A stretch of DNA of 64,000 nucleotides from Zhongshania marina (GTDB taxonomy: Bacteria; Pseudomonadota; Gammaproteobacteria; Pseudomonadales; Spongiibacteraceae), in the NCBI RefSeq assembly GCF_002915595.1, contig NZ_PQGG01000040.1:1-64000 (forward strand), read 5' to 3'. Positions 44,894 to 54,699 of this stretch are shown in pieces. The position numbers were made by a program, and so were the translations under genes. The notes beneath the pieces are model-generated. The model made no database searches. It saw only the letters and a program-made list of their open reading frames with translations, and was not told the origin of the DNA. Position 1 is the stretch's first letter. Each line of letters begins with the position of its first letter.

Positions 44894-45274
44894 CTATTTC
44901 ACGCTCAAATCACCTTCAAAAGAAGTAACCTGCGAGACTTGATAAGCGGCACTACTTTGTAAGCCACAGGGATTAGCAATTTCTTGACTAGCACCGGGAT
45001 TAACAGCAAAGGGCTGCACACTCATCACGGATTTATTATTCATATCTTCTTTGTAGTAACTAAAGACACCACTCACCTTGGTATCACACACATTGTGAAC
45101 GGTAAATCGCGTTGATACTTTATCGTGGTTAAAGTAAGAACAGCTGGAATTTGCTGAGCTAGCGGGAAAGGTCTGCACCTCCCAATCTAAACAACTTTCT
45201 GACTCTGCAAACACCGAGGATGCCGACGCGCAAAATATTGAACAGAATGCATAGCTTGCTAATTTTTTATTCAC
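44894..45274 (-). CDS. Hypothetical secreted protein
   Basis: This 126-residue protein has a signal peptide (MNKKLASYAFCSIFCASASSVFA) and a mature region with four Cys (SCLDW, SSCSYF, NVCDTK, NPCGL), suggesting two disulfides. The body appears beta-rich (STRFTVHNVCDTKVSGVFSYY). I recognise no family. It is convergent with the lipoprotein gene, and the region upstream (45275-45550) is AT-rich with no visible gene. Confidence 0.65.
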   Translation of the reverse strand: MNKKLASYAFCSIFCASASSVFAESESCLDWEVQTFPASSANSSCSYFNHDKVSTRFTVHNVCDTKVSGVFSYYKEDMNNKSVMSVQPFAVNPGASQEIANPCGLQSSAAYQVSQVTSFEGDLSVK

Positions 45275-45550
45275 GTTACACCTATTGTACTAAATGCGTC
45301 ACCGCCAAATGGCTCAAAATACTGACCCAAATACAGAGGTAACATTAACCCTGACATGTACAATAGTTAATAATCACTCAAATTGGGAGTGTGTATATCC
45401 CCTAAACTATGGCAGAACACAATTTTTATTATCAATAAAAACAAATACATATCGATATTTTTAAGCATATTAACGAGTCAAATAAATAGCTCATTTTGTG
45501 ACGGTCATCGCAATATATTTTAGTCGTTAGACGCAATTCAATTAAAATTT

Positions 45551-47680
45551 TTATCTTGCTAGCCGCTGAATCAGGCGTTTAATCAATTTATCTTTAAATC
45601 CCAGCGGTTCACAAAGCCCTAATACCGACAAAATACGGCTCGCTAATTCCGTCTCCTCGCCGCCATTTATTATGGCGACGATCTTCTGGGTCAAGCTCAA
45701 ATCTGCGGCCGCTTTTAAGCATTTCGCCGCGTCCAATTCCGCCTCAGTGAAATCACAGCCAAAGGGATATGCCGGCATCATACCCTTCGCTCGCGCCCAT
45801 GCAACCTTGGCACTGATCACATGGGGAAGATTATTCCTAAACTGCAATGGCACTGTATATGATGGTGATAGCTTTCCGGCGGTCTTCGCGGCTGCCAGCA
45901 ATTCATCTTGAAAACGCGAATCTGCAATATTTATTAGGGCGATACAAACTTCTTCGTCGGTTTTCGATCGCAAATCTGCAATGCCATACTCAGTGACGAC
46001 AATATCCCGTAAATGACGAGGAATAGTGCAGGCGCCGTAGCTAGCGACAACATTAGATAGCGCCTTCCCACCCTGTACGCGACTAGCGCGAATCATCAAC
46101 ACCGAGCGCCCGCCCCCAAGCTGGTGCGCCATCGCCACAAAATTGTATTGCCCTCCCACACCGGACAATACCTGGCCATTCTCCAAGGTATCAGATGCTA
46201 CTGCGCCGTTTAGACTCACATTCAGACCAGTATTAATAAAACGCGCTGTTTGGCGCTGCGCCTTATATAAGCGTGGATTTTGATCTAACTGATTAATCTT
46301 ATCGACGCCGCACATTGCCAATTTGCGTCGTTCGTCTTCTGGCATATCCCGAAGCGCGCGATAAAATGCGTCACTCCCTAAAAAAAAGCCGCCGTGCATG
46401 ACTTTGCCGTTACGCAATTGCGAGCCCAAACAGTGTGTTGCTATGAACTGCTGGCTAGTAGGGTTGGCCATATTTGCCGCACAAGATACACCCGATGACG
46501 AAAACAACTGCCCTTCTTTATAGTAGCAATCGTCTCTAAAAAAACCGTGATACTGCAAGATATCAAAGTCTTTACCCCTAAGCTCACGCACCCCCAGCTC
46601 CGCCATCGCCACTAAGCACGCCGGATCTAGTTGTTCCGGATTGCACTGGCCAAGATTGATAAGTTGTTGCAAGGCCCAAAAATCATAGACCGGACGACGT
46701 AAGATGCCACCCTGAAATAAATGCAGAAACCCCTCCACAAACATTTCCGTCGCACCATATAAACCCTTTTCAAATACACCGCGCCCGCCAACGGTTTCCA
46801 CTAACTGCGCGCAATGCTCATCGACATCAAATTTTTTCAATAACTCGCGATAGTCTTCATTGCGCTGATGTCGGAGCAATACTGATTGAACTATCGCATC
46901 GCCCATTGCGCCAATGCCAAGCTGCAAGGTTCCACCATCCGCAATTAACGCACTCGCCCGCAAACCGATAGCGTAGTCAGTATCGGGAATCGGCGCTAAA
47001 TGCGGCACTTGAAATAAACCGTGCTGCTCACTATCTGTTGCCACTAAAAAATCAAACTGATCAGCATCAACTTCGGCGTCACCATACATAAAGGGCAAAT
47101 CGGGGTGCACCACGCCCACTGCCACATAATCTCGGCCCTCATCATTTAAGCGCGCAACTACCTCGGCCGAAGTGTCGGGATTACAGCTCATACTGAGCCT
47201 ATCGCCCTCTCGTGCTAGTAATTGAATAACAAGGTTGCTACCTCTGGCGACTACATCACGCGCAGCATGAGTGTAATTAGAACTAATGTAATTCTGCTGC
47301 GCAGCAGCATGACCTAAGCGACTCCCCGCTTTAAAGTAAAATTCGCAGAGTGATATATTCGCCGGTAGTTGACCTTTGCGCTCATCTTGCAGATACAGTG
47401 GCTCACTGTAATTAGCATACAGTCTGTCAAAAACAGGATTAAGCAAGCGTCCGCGAATAGGATTGCTCTCCCGAGGGCGCTCTAAACTAAGTGCGGTAAA
47501 AATCGTCAATGAAAGATCAGAGTCATCACATGCTCGGCGATACAAGGCATCAATTAATTCAACTGGCTTACCCAGACCCAGCGGCATAGCGACGCGTAAA
47601 TCGCTACCCAGCCGACGTATGATCTCATCAACGCAAGATTCAATATCTACAAACCTAAGACCAACGTGTTTTAAAGACAT
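45551..47680 (-). CDS. Acetyl-CoA hydrolase/transferase family protein
   Basis: This 709-residue protein has the CoA-transferase family I fold: LIADGGTLQLGIGAMGDAIVQ in the N-terminal half, and the acetyl-CoA hydrolase/transferase C-terminal domain with GGVGGQYNFVAMAHQLGGGRSVLM (partly quoted) and VVTEYGIADLRSKTDEEV. It is longer than the typical 500-residue members because of an N-terminal and an internal extension. It probably exchanges or hydrolyses acyl-CoA in acetate/succinate metabolism. A FNR/Anr box (47727-47740) lies 47 bases before the ATG, suggesting oxygen control. Confidence 0.88.
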   Translation of the reverse strand: MSLKHVGLRFVDIESCVDEIIRRLGSDLRVAMPLGLGKPVELIDALYRRACDDSDLSLTIFTALSLERPRESNPIRGRLLNPVFDRLYANYSEPLYLQDERKGQLPANISLCEFYFKAGSRLGHAAAQQNYISSNYTHAARDVVARGSNLVIQLLAREGDRLSMSCNPDTSAEVVARLNDEGRDYVAVGVVHPDLPFMYGDAEVDADQFDFLVATDSEQHGLFQVPHLAPIPDTDYAIGLRASALIADGGTLQLGIGAMGDAIVQSVLLRHQRNEDYRELLKKFDVDEHCAQLVETVGGRGVFEKGLYGATEMFVEGFLHLFQGGILRRPVYDFWALQQLINLGQCNPEQLDPACLVAMAELGVRELRGKDFDILQYHGFFRDDCYYKEGQLFSSSGVSCAANMANPTSQQFIATHCLGSQLRNGKVMHGGFFLGSDAFYRALRDMPEDERRKLAMCGVDKINQLDQNPRLYKAQRQTARFINTGLNVSLNGAVASDTLENGQVLSGVGGQYNFVAMAHQLGGGRSVLMIRASRVQGGKALSNVVASYGACTIPRHLRDIVVTEYGIADLRSKTDEEVCIALINIADSRFQDELLAAAKTAGKLSPSYTVPLQFRNNLPHVISAKVAWARAKGMMPAYPFGCDFTEAELDAAKCLKAAADLSLTQKIVAIINGGEETELASRILSVLGLCEPLGFKDKLIKRLIQRLAR

Positions 47681-47726
47681 GATATTCCCAGCAACGTAAA
47701 ACCAAGTGACACTATAAGCAGGGCAC

Positions 47727-47740
47727 TTGACCTATATCAA
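47727..47740. promoter_or_regulatory. FNR/Anr box in the acetyl-CoA hydrolase / hemerythrin divergent region
   Basis: TTGACCTATATCAA matches the TTGAT-N4-ATCAA consensus with one change. It lies 47 bases from the acetyl-CoA hydrolase ATG and 90 bases from the hemerythrin ATG and could serve either gene. Confidence 0.75.
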
Positions 47741-47829
47741 GATGGATAAAATCAAACCCTGATAAATTTGAGATTCAGCGGAACAAGCCGCAGACGCGAT
47801 CTGTAGTATATCCCTCGAGAGACTTCGTC

Positions 47830-48360
47830 ATGCAGTATTTACTAGATCAACTAGAACAAGATCACCATCGTATATTGCAAATGATGTATTCACTAAGTAA
47901 TGAGCTTAACCATTACAGCAATGGCGACAACTGCACGAAAATTCTTAACATTCTTAACTACATCCGAGTCTACCCTGAAATATGGCACCATCCGACAGAA
48001 GATGTACTTTTTAATCAGCTGTTATCTAAGCCTAGTATTAGTTTTAAAGCTGTAAATGAGTTGCTAAAAGAACACCCCCATCTTGAAGCACTGAGTGTTG
48101 AATTAAGCGGTATATACCAAGAGTGTCAGAGCTTGGAATCGCCCCCCTCCCATCAAACCCTGCAGCTTAGCCGTCACTATTGCGCAAAACAAATTAGTCA
48201 CATCCGTGCCGAGCGAAATATTTTCGACGCCATTAAGCAGCGTTTCAATGAAAGCGATTGGCACACCGTAAATGAGCAATTACGAGCAAATGCCAACAGG
48301 AACACCGCCAACAATGTGACGGCCGTCAGCTTGTCACCCACCAGCAACGATGCCCAGTGA
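47830..48360 (+). CDS. Hemerythrin-domain protein
   Basis: This 176-residue helical protein has hemerythrin HHE-type motifs: EQDHHRI (about 9-15), IWHHPTEDVLF (about 53-63), LKEHPHLEAL (about 79-88) and SRHYCAKQISHIRAERN (about 119-135). These His and Glu residues would bind a di-iron centre. Such proteins bind oxygen or NO, or buffer iron. It is 15 bases ahead of hemN and lies in the Anr-controlled block, consistent with oxygen- or NO-related function. Confidence 0.88.
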   Translation: MQYLLDQLEQDHHRILQMMYSLSNELNHYSNGDNCTKILNILNYIRVYPEIWHHPTEDVLFNQLLSKPSISFKAVNELLKEHPHLEALSVELSGIYQECQSLESPPSHQTLQLSRHYCAKQISHIRAERNIFDAIKQRFNESDWHTVNEQLRANANRNTANNVTAVSLSPTSNDAQ

Positions 48361-48375
48361 ACCAGCGAGCCCCCT

Positions 48376-49785
48376 ATGACCATAACCGTTGCATCATCTG
48401 ACTACACAACGACGACACAAACACCGTATTCAGAGCTGGTAGCCAAATACACCACCCAGGGCCCCCGCTATACGTCCTACCCAAGCGCATTGCAGTTTAA
48501 GCAGGAGTTCACCGACACCAATTACATGCAACATCTGGACAAGGTCGGCAACTACGCAGCGCCTTTGTCTCTCTACGTCCACATCCCATTCTGTCGCTGG
48601 CTATGCTACTACTGCGGCTGCAATAAAATAGTTACTAAAAACCCCAATGCTACTCGTCAATATCTAGACCACTTAGCCATTGAGATTGAGCTACTATCTA
48701 AACATATTTGTGCACCTCGCAAAGTTAGCCAACTGCATTTTGGCGGAGGCACGCCAACGTATTTAGACGACGCTGAGCTAACCGAATTAATTCATCTTCT
48801 AGCTAGTCATTTCAACTTCGAAGACAGTCAACAACGAGAATACTCTATTGAGATTGACCCCCGCACAGTCGATGACAGGCGGCTGGCGCTACTCCGCGGA
48901 CTGGGCTTTAATCGCTTGAGTTTTGGCATCCAAGATACGGACCCCCAAGTTCAAAAAGCCATCAATCGGGTACAGCGAACAGAGCAAATTTTTCAGCTAG
49001 TAGATGCCGCCAGAGCGCTACGCTTCAACTCAATTAGCTTTGATCTTATTTACGGCTTACCGCTGCAGACCTGCGAAACCTTAGACCGCAGTCTAGACGA
49101 TGTAATCGCGCTACAGCCAGATCGAATATCACTCTACAACTATGCCCACCTTCCGGAGCATTTTCCGCCTCAGCGCGCAATTGAGCGCCACACTTTACCT
49201 AGCAGTGACGAAAAACTTGCCATGATTCTGTTGGCTAACAAGCGTTTAAGCGAAGCTGGGTATATTTATATTGGCATGGATCATTTTGTTCGCCCCACCG
49301 ATGAGCTAGCACGCTGCCAAAAAGAAGGTCGTCTGCAACGTAACTTTCAAGGTTACTCAACTCGTCTAGCCCCCGATGTACTCGGTATTGGTGTGTCTGC
49401 CATCAGCTCCATCGGCAATTGCTATGCGCAAAACAACAAAGACTTAGCAAGCTACTACCAAAAACTCGATGCCGGCCAACTGCCGATTGACAAAGGACTG
49501 GTCAAAACACCAGAAGACGAACTACGTGCTTACGTGATTATGGAGCTTGCTTGCAACCTTGGCGTCTCTGCCTATGCATTTTTGATGAAATTTAAACACT
49601 CATTTTGGGAGAAATTTGCCGACCTGCTACCGACACTAAGGGAAATGCAACAAGACGGTTTAATAACTATATCTGCCGACGGTATCCTCGTTAGCGATGT
49701 CGGAAGACTAATGCTGCGCAATGTCTGTATGGTATTTGATCAATATTTACACAAAGGCACACAGTCCTACTCAAAAACGGTCTAA
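48376..49785 (+). CDS. hemN: Oxygen-independent coproporphyrinogen III oxidase
   Basis: This 469-residue radical-SAM enzyme converts coproporphyrinogen III to protoporphyrinogen IX under low oxygen. The cluster motif is CRWLCYYCGC (about 76-85; CxxxCxxC plus the HemN-specific fourth Cys). LHFGGGTPTYL is the SAM-binding GGGTP, and EIDPRTVD follows. It has the HemN C-terminal domain (DELARCQKEGRLQRNFQGYS) that separates it from HemW. It supplies heme for the cbb3 oxidase downstream. Confidence 0.95.
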   Translation: MTITVASSDYTTTTQTPYSELVAKYTTQGPRYTSYPSALQFKQEFTDTNYMQHLDKVGNYAAPLSLYVHIPFCRWLCYYCGCNKIVTKNPNATRQYLDHLAIEIELLSKHICAPRKVSQLHFGGGTPTYLDDAELTELIHLLASHFNFEDSQQREYSIEIDPRTVDDRRLALLRGLGFNRLSFGIQDTDPQVQKAINRVQRTEQIFQLVDAARALRFNSISFDLIYGLPLQTCETLDRSLDDVIALQPDRISLYNYAHLPEHFPPQRAIERHTLPSSDEKLAMILLANKRLSEAGYIYIGMDHFVRPTDELARCQKEGRLQRNFQGYSTRLAPDVLGIGVSAISSIGNCYAQNNKDLASYYQKLDAGQLPIDKGLVKTPEDELRAYVIMELACNLGVSAYAFLMKFKHSFWEKFADLLPTLREMQQDGLITISADGILVSDVGRLMLRNVCMVFDQYLHKGTQSYSKTV

Positions 49786-49914
49786 TGTCATCGCTATACA
49801 AGCCACCACTTTTAGGCAGCATAGCTGGCCAAAACCGTTAAAAGCTTGAATTTTAGCGGCACTTTAAGTAAAACTGATGGCTACCCATTTGCGGTAATAA
49901 CCAAGGCCGTCCAT

Positions 49915-50664
49915 GTGATTACAAGCAGCGCACACAGCACCGAAGACAAGATTTGCCCGCATAACGCGAGACAAAATTGCTCAAGCTGCCGGCTCAGTGC
50001 AATTTGCCTCCCGCTGGCCTTGGCACAAGACGAGGTTGTACAACTTGACGAGATCGTACAGCGAGGCCGTCCACTACAAACAGACGAACTCCTCTATCGC
50101 GAGGGTGACAATTTCAACTCTATTTTTGCAGTGCGCTCAGGGTCAGTAAAAGCCTATCGTGTGTCCGACAAGGGCGAAGAACAAGTCACCGGCTTTTATT
50201 TGCCAGGCGAAATACTTGGCATGGATGGCATTGGCCAAAATCGCTACGCAAATTCCGCGCAAGCCATGGAAGTGTCGGCAATTTGCGAAATTCCCTTCTC
50301 AAAAATAGAAGACTTAAGCGGCCGTTTACCCAATATGCAAAAGCATTTTTTTAAATTGCTAAGCCAAGAAATTGTTGAGGATCAACGCCATATTACCTTA
50401 CTTAGCAAGCACAGCGCAGAAGAGCGGCTCGCGTCTTTGCTGGTAAGTATTTCGGCGCGCAACGCCAGACGCAACTTATCGGCCTTCAGTTTTCGGCTTC
50501 CTATGTCACGCACAGATATAGGCAACTTCCTCGGCCTCACTATTGAAACGGTCAGCCGAGTATTCAGTCGCTTTGCCAAGCAAGGACTCATAAAAATCAA
50601 TAAAAAGGAGATCTTAGTTTTGGATATTGATGCACTTAAACGAGTTGCATCTTTAGCAAACTAG
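49915..50664 (+). CDS. anr: FNR/Anr-type oxygen-responsive regulator
   Basis: This roughly 249-residue Crp/FNR regulator has the [4Fe-4S] Cys set: NCSSCRLSAIC (three Cys spaced C-x2-C-x5-C) plus the central Cys in VSAICEIPF. The cyclic-nucleotide-like fold has GSVKAYRVSDKGEEQVTGFYLPGEILGMDGIG (partly quoted). The C-terminal helix-turn-helix MSRTDIGNFLGLTIETVSRVFSRF contains the E..SR recognition motif for TTGAT. It should sense oxygen and activate the cco genes. The start is uncertain: GTG 49915 has AAGG upstream, while a TTG at 49846 extends the frame. Confidence 0.93.
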   Translation: MITSSAHSTEDKICPHNARQNCSSCRLSAICLPLALAQDEVVQLDEIVQRGRPLQTDELLYREGDNFNSIFAVRSGSVKAYRVSDKGEEQVTGFYLPGEILGMDGIGQNRYANSAQAMEVSAICEIPFSKIEDLSGRLPNMQKHFFKLLSQEIVEDQRHITLLSKHSAEERLASLLVSISARNARRNLSAFSFRLPMSRTDIGNFLGLTIETVSRVFSRFAKQGLIKINKKEILVLDIDALKRVASLAN

Positions 50665-50726
50665 AACTATAAAATAATTCAAAATAATAAGTAATTTGGC
50701 AGTACCGGCTTTTATCAACGGGCTAA

Positions 50727-50740
50727 TTGACATAAATCAA
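50727..50740. promoter_or_regulatory. FNR/Anr box upstream of the Yip1-like gene
   Basis: TTGACATAAATCAA matches the FNR consensus with one change and lies 63 bases before the ATG at 50804, a position suitable for activation. Confidence 0.82.
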
Positions 50741-50803
50741 TTAGGCCTGCGGATAATGCTGTTATCGTGCCAATAGAGACAAAAACACAAGAGAGCAGAA
50801 AAC

Positions 50804-51415
50804 ATGGCTACACTGGTTAGCAACCCATTGGGGTTTCTATTAAGCCCTCGTCAGCAGTGGCACACTGTGGGCGAGCTGCCTGACACAGCTCTTTCCGGCA
50901 AGCTACTTTACGCCATTATTTTCGCCCTAGGCCCTTGTGTTGCGTGGTATTACGGCGCCACCAAAATAGGCTGGACAGTAGGTGACGGCGAGATAGTTCT
51001 ACTCACCGAAGCCAGCGCTTTACGCATTGTCATTGCCTTTTATATCGCCATGCTCGGTTCACTCGCCATTATTGGGTACTTCATTCACTGGATGGCTGAA
51101 ACCTATGGCAGCCAATCCAGTATGACCAAAGGCATGGTTGTAGCCAGCTACACCGCAACCCCTCTTTTTATTGCCGGTTTATGTGGCTTCTACCCCATTT
51201 TCTGGCTAGACCTTTTGCTGGGTATCGCCAGCCTTAGTTGGGCGGTTTACCTTTTGTACATTGGTATTCCCGCAGTAATGGGAATACCCGCAGAGCGCGG
51301 GTTCCTATACGCCTCAGCGGTCGTAGGGGTGTGCATGGTGATATTTATGGCTCTTATGGGCAGTGTTGTCATCCTCTGGGAAATGGGGCTGGCGCCGGTT
51401 TTTATCGACGGCTAA
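50804..51415 (+). CDS. Yip1-family membrane protein
   Basis: This 203-residue protein has five predicted membrane helices (about 33-50, 73-95, 108-130, 138-160, 175-198). The N-terminal segment NPLGFLLSPRQQWHTVGEL and LCGFYPIFWLDLLLG fit the bacterial Yip1/DUF1282-type group. The function is unknown. It has its own Anr box and stands between anr and ccoN, which suggests a role at low oxygen tension. Confidence 0.8.
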   Translation: MATLVSNPLGFLLSPRQQWHTVGELPDTALSGKLLYAIIFALGPCVAWYYGATKIGWTVGDGEIVLLTEASALRIVIAFYIAMLGSLAIIGYFIHWMAETYGSQSSMTKGMVVASYTATPLFIAGLCGFYPIFWLDLLLGIASLSWAVYLLYIGIPAVMGIPAERGFLYASAVVGVCMVIFMALMGSVVILWEMGLAPVFIDG

Positions 51416-51467
51416 AACCACCAGCTCACTAGCAAAACCCTATTCTTTTCCCCAGCTACTGCTAGTT

Positions 51468-51481
51468 TTGATCTAAATCAA
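51468..51481. promoter_or_regulatory. FNR/Anr box upstream of ccoNOQP
   Basis: TTGATCTAAATCAA is a perfect match to TTGAT-N4-ATCAA, 72 bases before ccoN. It is a class II-like activation position for an Anr-dependent promoter. Confidence 0.9.
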
Positions 51482-51553
51482 AACGTAAGCCATGAAGACT
51501 TGGGATAATACTGACACTGCACATTTTCCGCACTCAAGACGAAAGGAATCCAT

Positions 51554-52987
51554 ATGGACGCGCAACATCCTCAACCCCAATACGACTACGATGCAGTGCG
51601 AATGTTCACGGTCATGGCGGTCGTATGGGGTATTGTCGGCATGACTGTAGGCGTTCTGCTAGCCGCACAGCTGGTGTGGCCGGTGCTCAACTTCGACACC
51701 CCATGGCTTAGCTTCGGACGATTACGTCCCCTGCATACCAATGCGGTTATTTTTGCCTTTGGTGGGTGCGCCCTCATGGGCTCGTCTTTCTTTGTAGTGC
51801 AGCGCACCTGCCAAGCTCGTCTGTTTGGCGGTCCACTTATCCCCTTTGTATTTTGGGGCTGGCAGCTTGTTATCGTACTGGCAGCAATTTCACTGCCCAT
51901 GGGCTACACCAGCACAAAAGAATATGCCGAGCTGGAGTGGCCGATTGATATATTAATCACCCTTGTTTGGGTCGCCTACGCTATTGTGTTTTTCGGCACT
52001 ATCATGAGACGAAAGATGTCTCATATCTACGTAGCAAACTGGTTTTACGGCGCGTTTATTATCACAGTGGCCGTTCTCCATATTGTGAACAGCTTGGCGG
52101 TACCCGTTAGCCTAACTAAATCTTACTCTATCTACTCCGGCGCAGTAGATGCCATGATCCAATGGTGGTACGGACATAACGCAGTCGGGTTTTATCTAAC
52201 AGCAGGTTTTCTAGGCATGATGTACTACTTCGTGCCCAAACAGGCTGAGCGACCAGTGTATTCCTACCGATTGTCTATTGTGCATTTTTGGGCGCTAGTA
52301 TCCGTGTATATTTGGGCTGGCCCTCACCACTTACACTACACAGCGCTTCCTGACTGGGCGCAAAGTTTGGGTATGGTGATGTCGCTCATTCTACTGGCGC
52401 CATCATGGGGCGGCATGATTAACGGGATGATGACCTTATCGGGCGCATGGCATAAATTGCGCACCGACCCTATTTTGCGTTTTTTGGTTGTATCCCTCTC
52501 GTTTTACGGCATGTCGACATTTGAAGGCCCGATGATGGCAATTAAAACCGTCAATTCACTGTCGCACTACACTGACTGGACCATTGGCCATGTGCATTCT
52601 GGCGCACTTGGCTGGGTAGCGATGATCTCAATCGGAACGATCTATCATTTAATACCAGTACTATTCGACAAGGAAAAAATGCACAGTATTCCAGCAATTA
52701 ACCTCCACTTTTGGTTGTCGACCATCGGTACCGTTCTGTACATCGCCTCTATGTGGGTCAACGGCATCGTACAAGGCTTAATGTGGCGCGCCTATAACAG
52801 CGACGGCAGCCTAACCTACAGCTTTGCAGAATCAGTACTCGCAAGCCACCCCGGCTACATTGTCCGCTTCATTGGCGGCTGTATCTTCTTATTCGGTATG
52901 TTAGTGATGGCCTGGAACGTATGGCAAACCATTCGCAACGGTGAGGCGTTATCCAAGGCTAATCGCTCTGCAGAGGTGGCAGCATGA
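51554..52987 (+). CDS. ccoN: cbb3-type cytochrome c oxidase subunit I
   Basis: This 477-residue, twelve-helix catalytic subunit has low-spin heme b ligands in [12 protein letters not shown] and [10 protein letters not shown], CuB ligands in [10 protein letters not shown] and [10 protein letters not shown], and the active-site Tyr segment typical of the cbb3 group ([21 protein letters not shown]). It reduces oxygen to water with high affinity and pumps protons. It is the first gene of ccoNOQP; ccoO starts inside its stop (ATGA). Confidence 0.97.
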   Translation: MDAQHPQPQYDYDAVRMFTVMAVVWGIVGMTVGVLLAAQLVWPVLNFDTPWLSFGRLRPLHTNAVIFAFGGCALMGSSFFVVQRTCQARLFGGPLIPFVFWGWQLVIVLAAISLPMGYTSTKEYAELEWPIDILITLVWVAYAIVFFGTIMRRKMSHIYVANWFYGAFIITVAVLHIVNSLAVPVSLTKSYSIYSGAVDAMIQWWYGHNAVGFYLTAGFLGMMYYFVPKQAERPVYSYRLSIVHFWALVSVYIWAGPHHLHYTALPDWAQSLGMVMSLILLAPSWGGMINGMMTLSGAWHKLRTDPILRFLVVSLSFYGMSTFEGPMMAIKTVNSLSHYTDWTIGHVHSGALGWVAMISIGTIYHLIPVLFDKEKMHSIPAINLHFWLSTIGTVLYIASMWVNGIVQGLMWRAYNSDGSLTYSFAESVLASHPGYIVRFIGGCIFLFGMLVMAWNVWQTIRNGEALSKANRSAEVAA

Positions 52988-53592
52988 ATCATGATCTCGT
53001 AGAAAAAAATATCGGCCTAATGATTATTTTTATCATTATTGCTATTAGCTTTGGCGCTCTGGTTGAGTTAGTGCCCCTGGCGTTTCAAAAGGAAACCACG
53101 GAACCGATCAAAGGCTTAAAACCCCTCAATGCCATGCAGTTAACTGGCCGCGATATTTACATTCGAGAAGGTTGTCACGTCTGCCACTCCCAAATGATTC
53201 GCCCAATGCGTTCTGAAACCGAGCGCTACGGCCACTACTCGGTCGCGGGCGAAAGCGTATACGAGCACCCCTTCCTCTGGGGTTCCAAACGCACCGGCCC
53301 AGACCTCGCCCGTGTAGGTGAGCGCTACAGTGATGAATGGCACCGCGCGCATTTATTCGATCCCCGTGCAGTAGTGCCTGAATCGATTATGCCGGCCTAC
53401 CCTTGGCTATTTAACAACACCATCGATGCCGACATGGTTGGTAGAAAAATGGCCGCCCTGCGCAAGGTCGGGGTGCCTTATACCGACGCCGATATAGAAG
53501 GTGCCGCTGCCGCGGTAGCTGGTAAAAAAGAAATTGATGCCATGATTGCCTATCTGCAACAGTTAGGCACCCTGATCAAATACAAACGCTAG
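52984..53592 (+). CDS. ccoO: cbb3-type oxidase subunit II, monoheme cytochrome c
   Basis: This 202-residue subunit has an N-terminal membrane anchor ([23 protein letters not shown]) and a heme c motif [16 protein letters not shown] (CxxCH, about 58-62), with a Met ligand likely in the later IMPAYPWLF segment. It transfers electrons to ccoN. The normal family has CYNCHSQM; here the second residue is His. Confidence 0.96.
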   Translation: MNHDLVEKNIGLMIIFIIIAISFGALVELVPLAFQKETTEPIKGLKPLNAMQLTGRDIYIREGCHVCHSQMIRPMRSETERYGHYSVAGESVYEHPFLWGSKRTGPDLARVGERYSDEWHRAHLFDPRAVVPESIMPAYPWLFNNTIDADMVGRKMAALRKVGVPYTDADIEGAAAAVAGKKEIDAMIAYLQQLGTLIKYKR

Positions 53593-53611
53593 TAGCCAAA
53601 GGATAATCAAT

Positions 53612-53800
53612 ATGGATCAAGACAGCTTGAGAGCGCTAGCAACACTGCTGGTATTCATTACCTTTATTACTTTGAGCTTCAGTGTATTTCGTAAAAGCCG
53701 CAAAGCCTACTTTGAGGATGCCGCCCTACTGCCTTTTGCCGACGATGAGCTTGGTCGCAGTGTATCCCATACCAAAAAAGTGGAGAGCAGCAATGAGTAG
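53612..53800 (+). CDS. ccoQ: cbb3-type oxidase small subunit
   Basis: This 62-residue single-helix protein (RALATLLVFITFITLSFSVF) has a C-terminal PFADDE segment typical of CcoQ/FixQ. It stabilises the oxidase complex. It lies between ccoO and ccoP and overlaps the ccoP start. Confidence 0.9.
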   Translation: MDQDSLRALATLLVFITFITLSFSVFRKSRKAYFEDAALLPFADDELGRSVSHTKKVESSNE

Positions 53801-54674
53801 TTTTTGGAGCATATGGATCATCGCCCTTACGGTAATCTCCCTTGTTTTGATTACCTGGCTACTGTTTAGCAATCGCAAAATCACCGGTTCAAAAGAAAAC
53901 CAAACAACCGGCCATGTATACGATGGCATTGAGGAATACGACAATCCACTACCATCGTGGTGGTTTAAAATGTTTGTTGTCAGTATTGTTTTTGCCGTTG
54001 CTTATCTTATCGCCTTCCCCGGTCTAGGTAATTTCCCCGGCTTATTGAACTGGACTTCCGTAGGCAAATGGGAAAAAGAAGTCGCCGAAGCCGAACAAGC
54101 AACCGCAGAACTTTATAAAGGCTTTATGGCCACCGAGGTCACAAACCTTGCCAGCGACAGGAATGCAATGCGTCTTGGCAAACGTATCTTTGCCAATAAT
54201 TGTGCCATTTGCCACGGTATCAACGCCGAAGGCAGCTATGGGTTTCCCAATCTTAGCGATCATGACTGGTTGTACGGCGGCGACGCAGAGCAAATCCGCG
54301 CCTCTATCAATCAAGGCCGCAGCGGCGTCATGCCCGCATGGAAAAACATGCTCGACAACAATGGTTTAGAGGCCATGACACAGTATGTTAAAAATTTAAG
54401 TAGCACTGGCGCTGACAGCACCACTCCTGCCGGCAAGCAATTCGCCATGCTATGTGCCGCCTGTCACGGTCCAGACGGCGGCGGCAATCAGATGATGGGG
54501 GCACCAAATCTTGCCGACAACATCTGGCTTTATGGTGGCGACGCCGGTCAAATTAAACAAAGTATTGCCAACGGCCGCAACGGACAAATGCCGGCCCACC
54601 ACGACAAGCTCAGCGAAGAAAAAATTCATCTGTTAACAGCATATGTCTACCAATTAAGCCGGCCCAGCCGATAA
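53793..54674 (+). CDS. ccoP: cbb3-type oxidase subunit III, diheme cytochrome c
   Basis: This 293-residue subunit has two N-terminal helices (about 5-24 and 58-80), the CcoP segment DNPLPSWWFKMF, and two c-type heme motifs, CAICHG (about 139) and CAACHG (about 224), each followed by a GAPN/FPNL and Met-ligand region (GVMPAWKNML, GQMPAHHDKL). ATG 53793 overlaps ccoQ; an upstream frame is only the ccoQ region. It passes electrons from periplasmic cytochrome c to ccoO. Confidence 0.96.
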   Translation: MSSFWSIWIIALTVISLVLITWLLFSNRKITGSKENQTTGHVYDGIEEYDNPLPSWWFKMFVVSIVFAVAYLIAFPGLGNFPGLLNWTSVGKWEKEVAEAEQATAELYKGFMATEVTNLASDRNAMRLGKRIFANNCAICHGINAEGSYGFPNLSDHDWLYGGDAEQIRASINQGRSGVMPAWKNMLDNNGLEAMTQYVKNLSSTGADSTTPAGKQFAMLCAACHGPDGGGNQMMGAPNLADNIWLYGGDAGQIKQSIANGRNGQMPAHHDKLSEEKIHLLTAYVYQLSRPSR

Positions 54675-54699
54675 CAGCGAGCCGTAGAGTAACGCCGGA

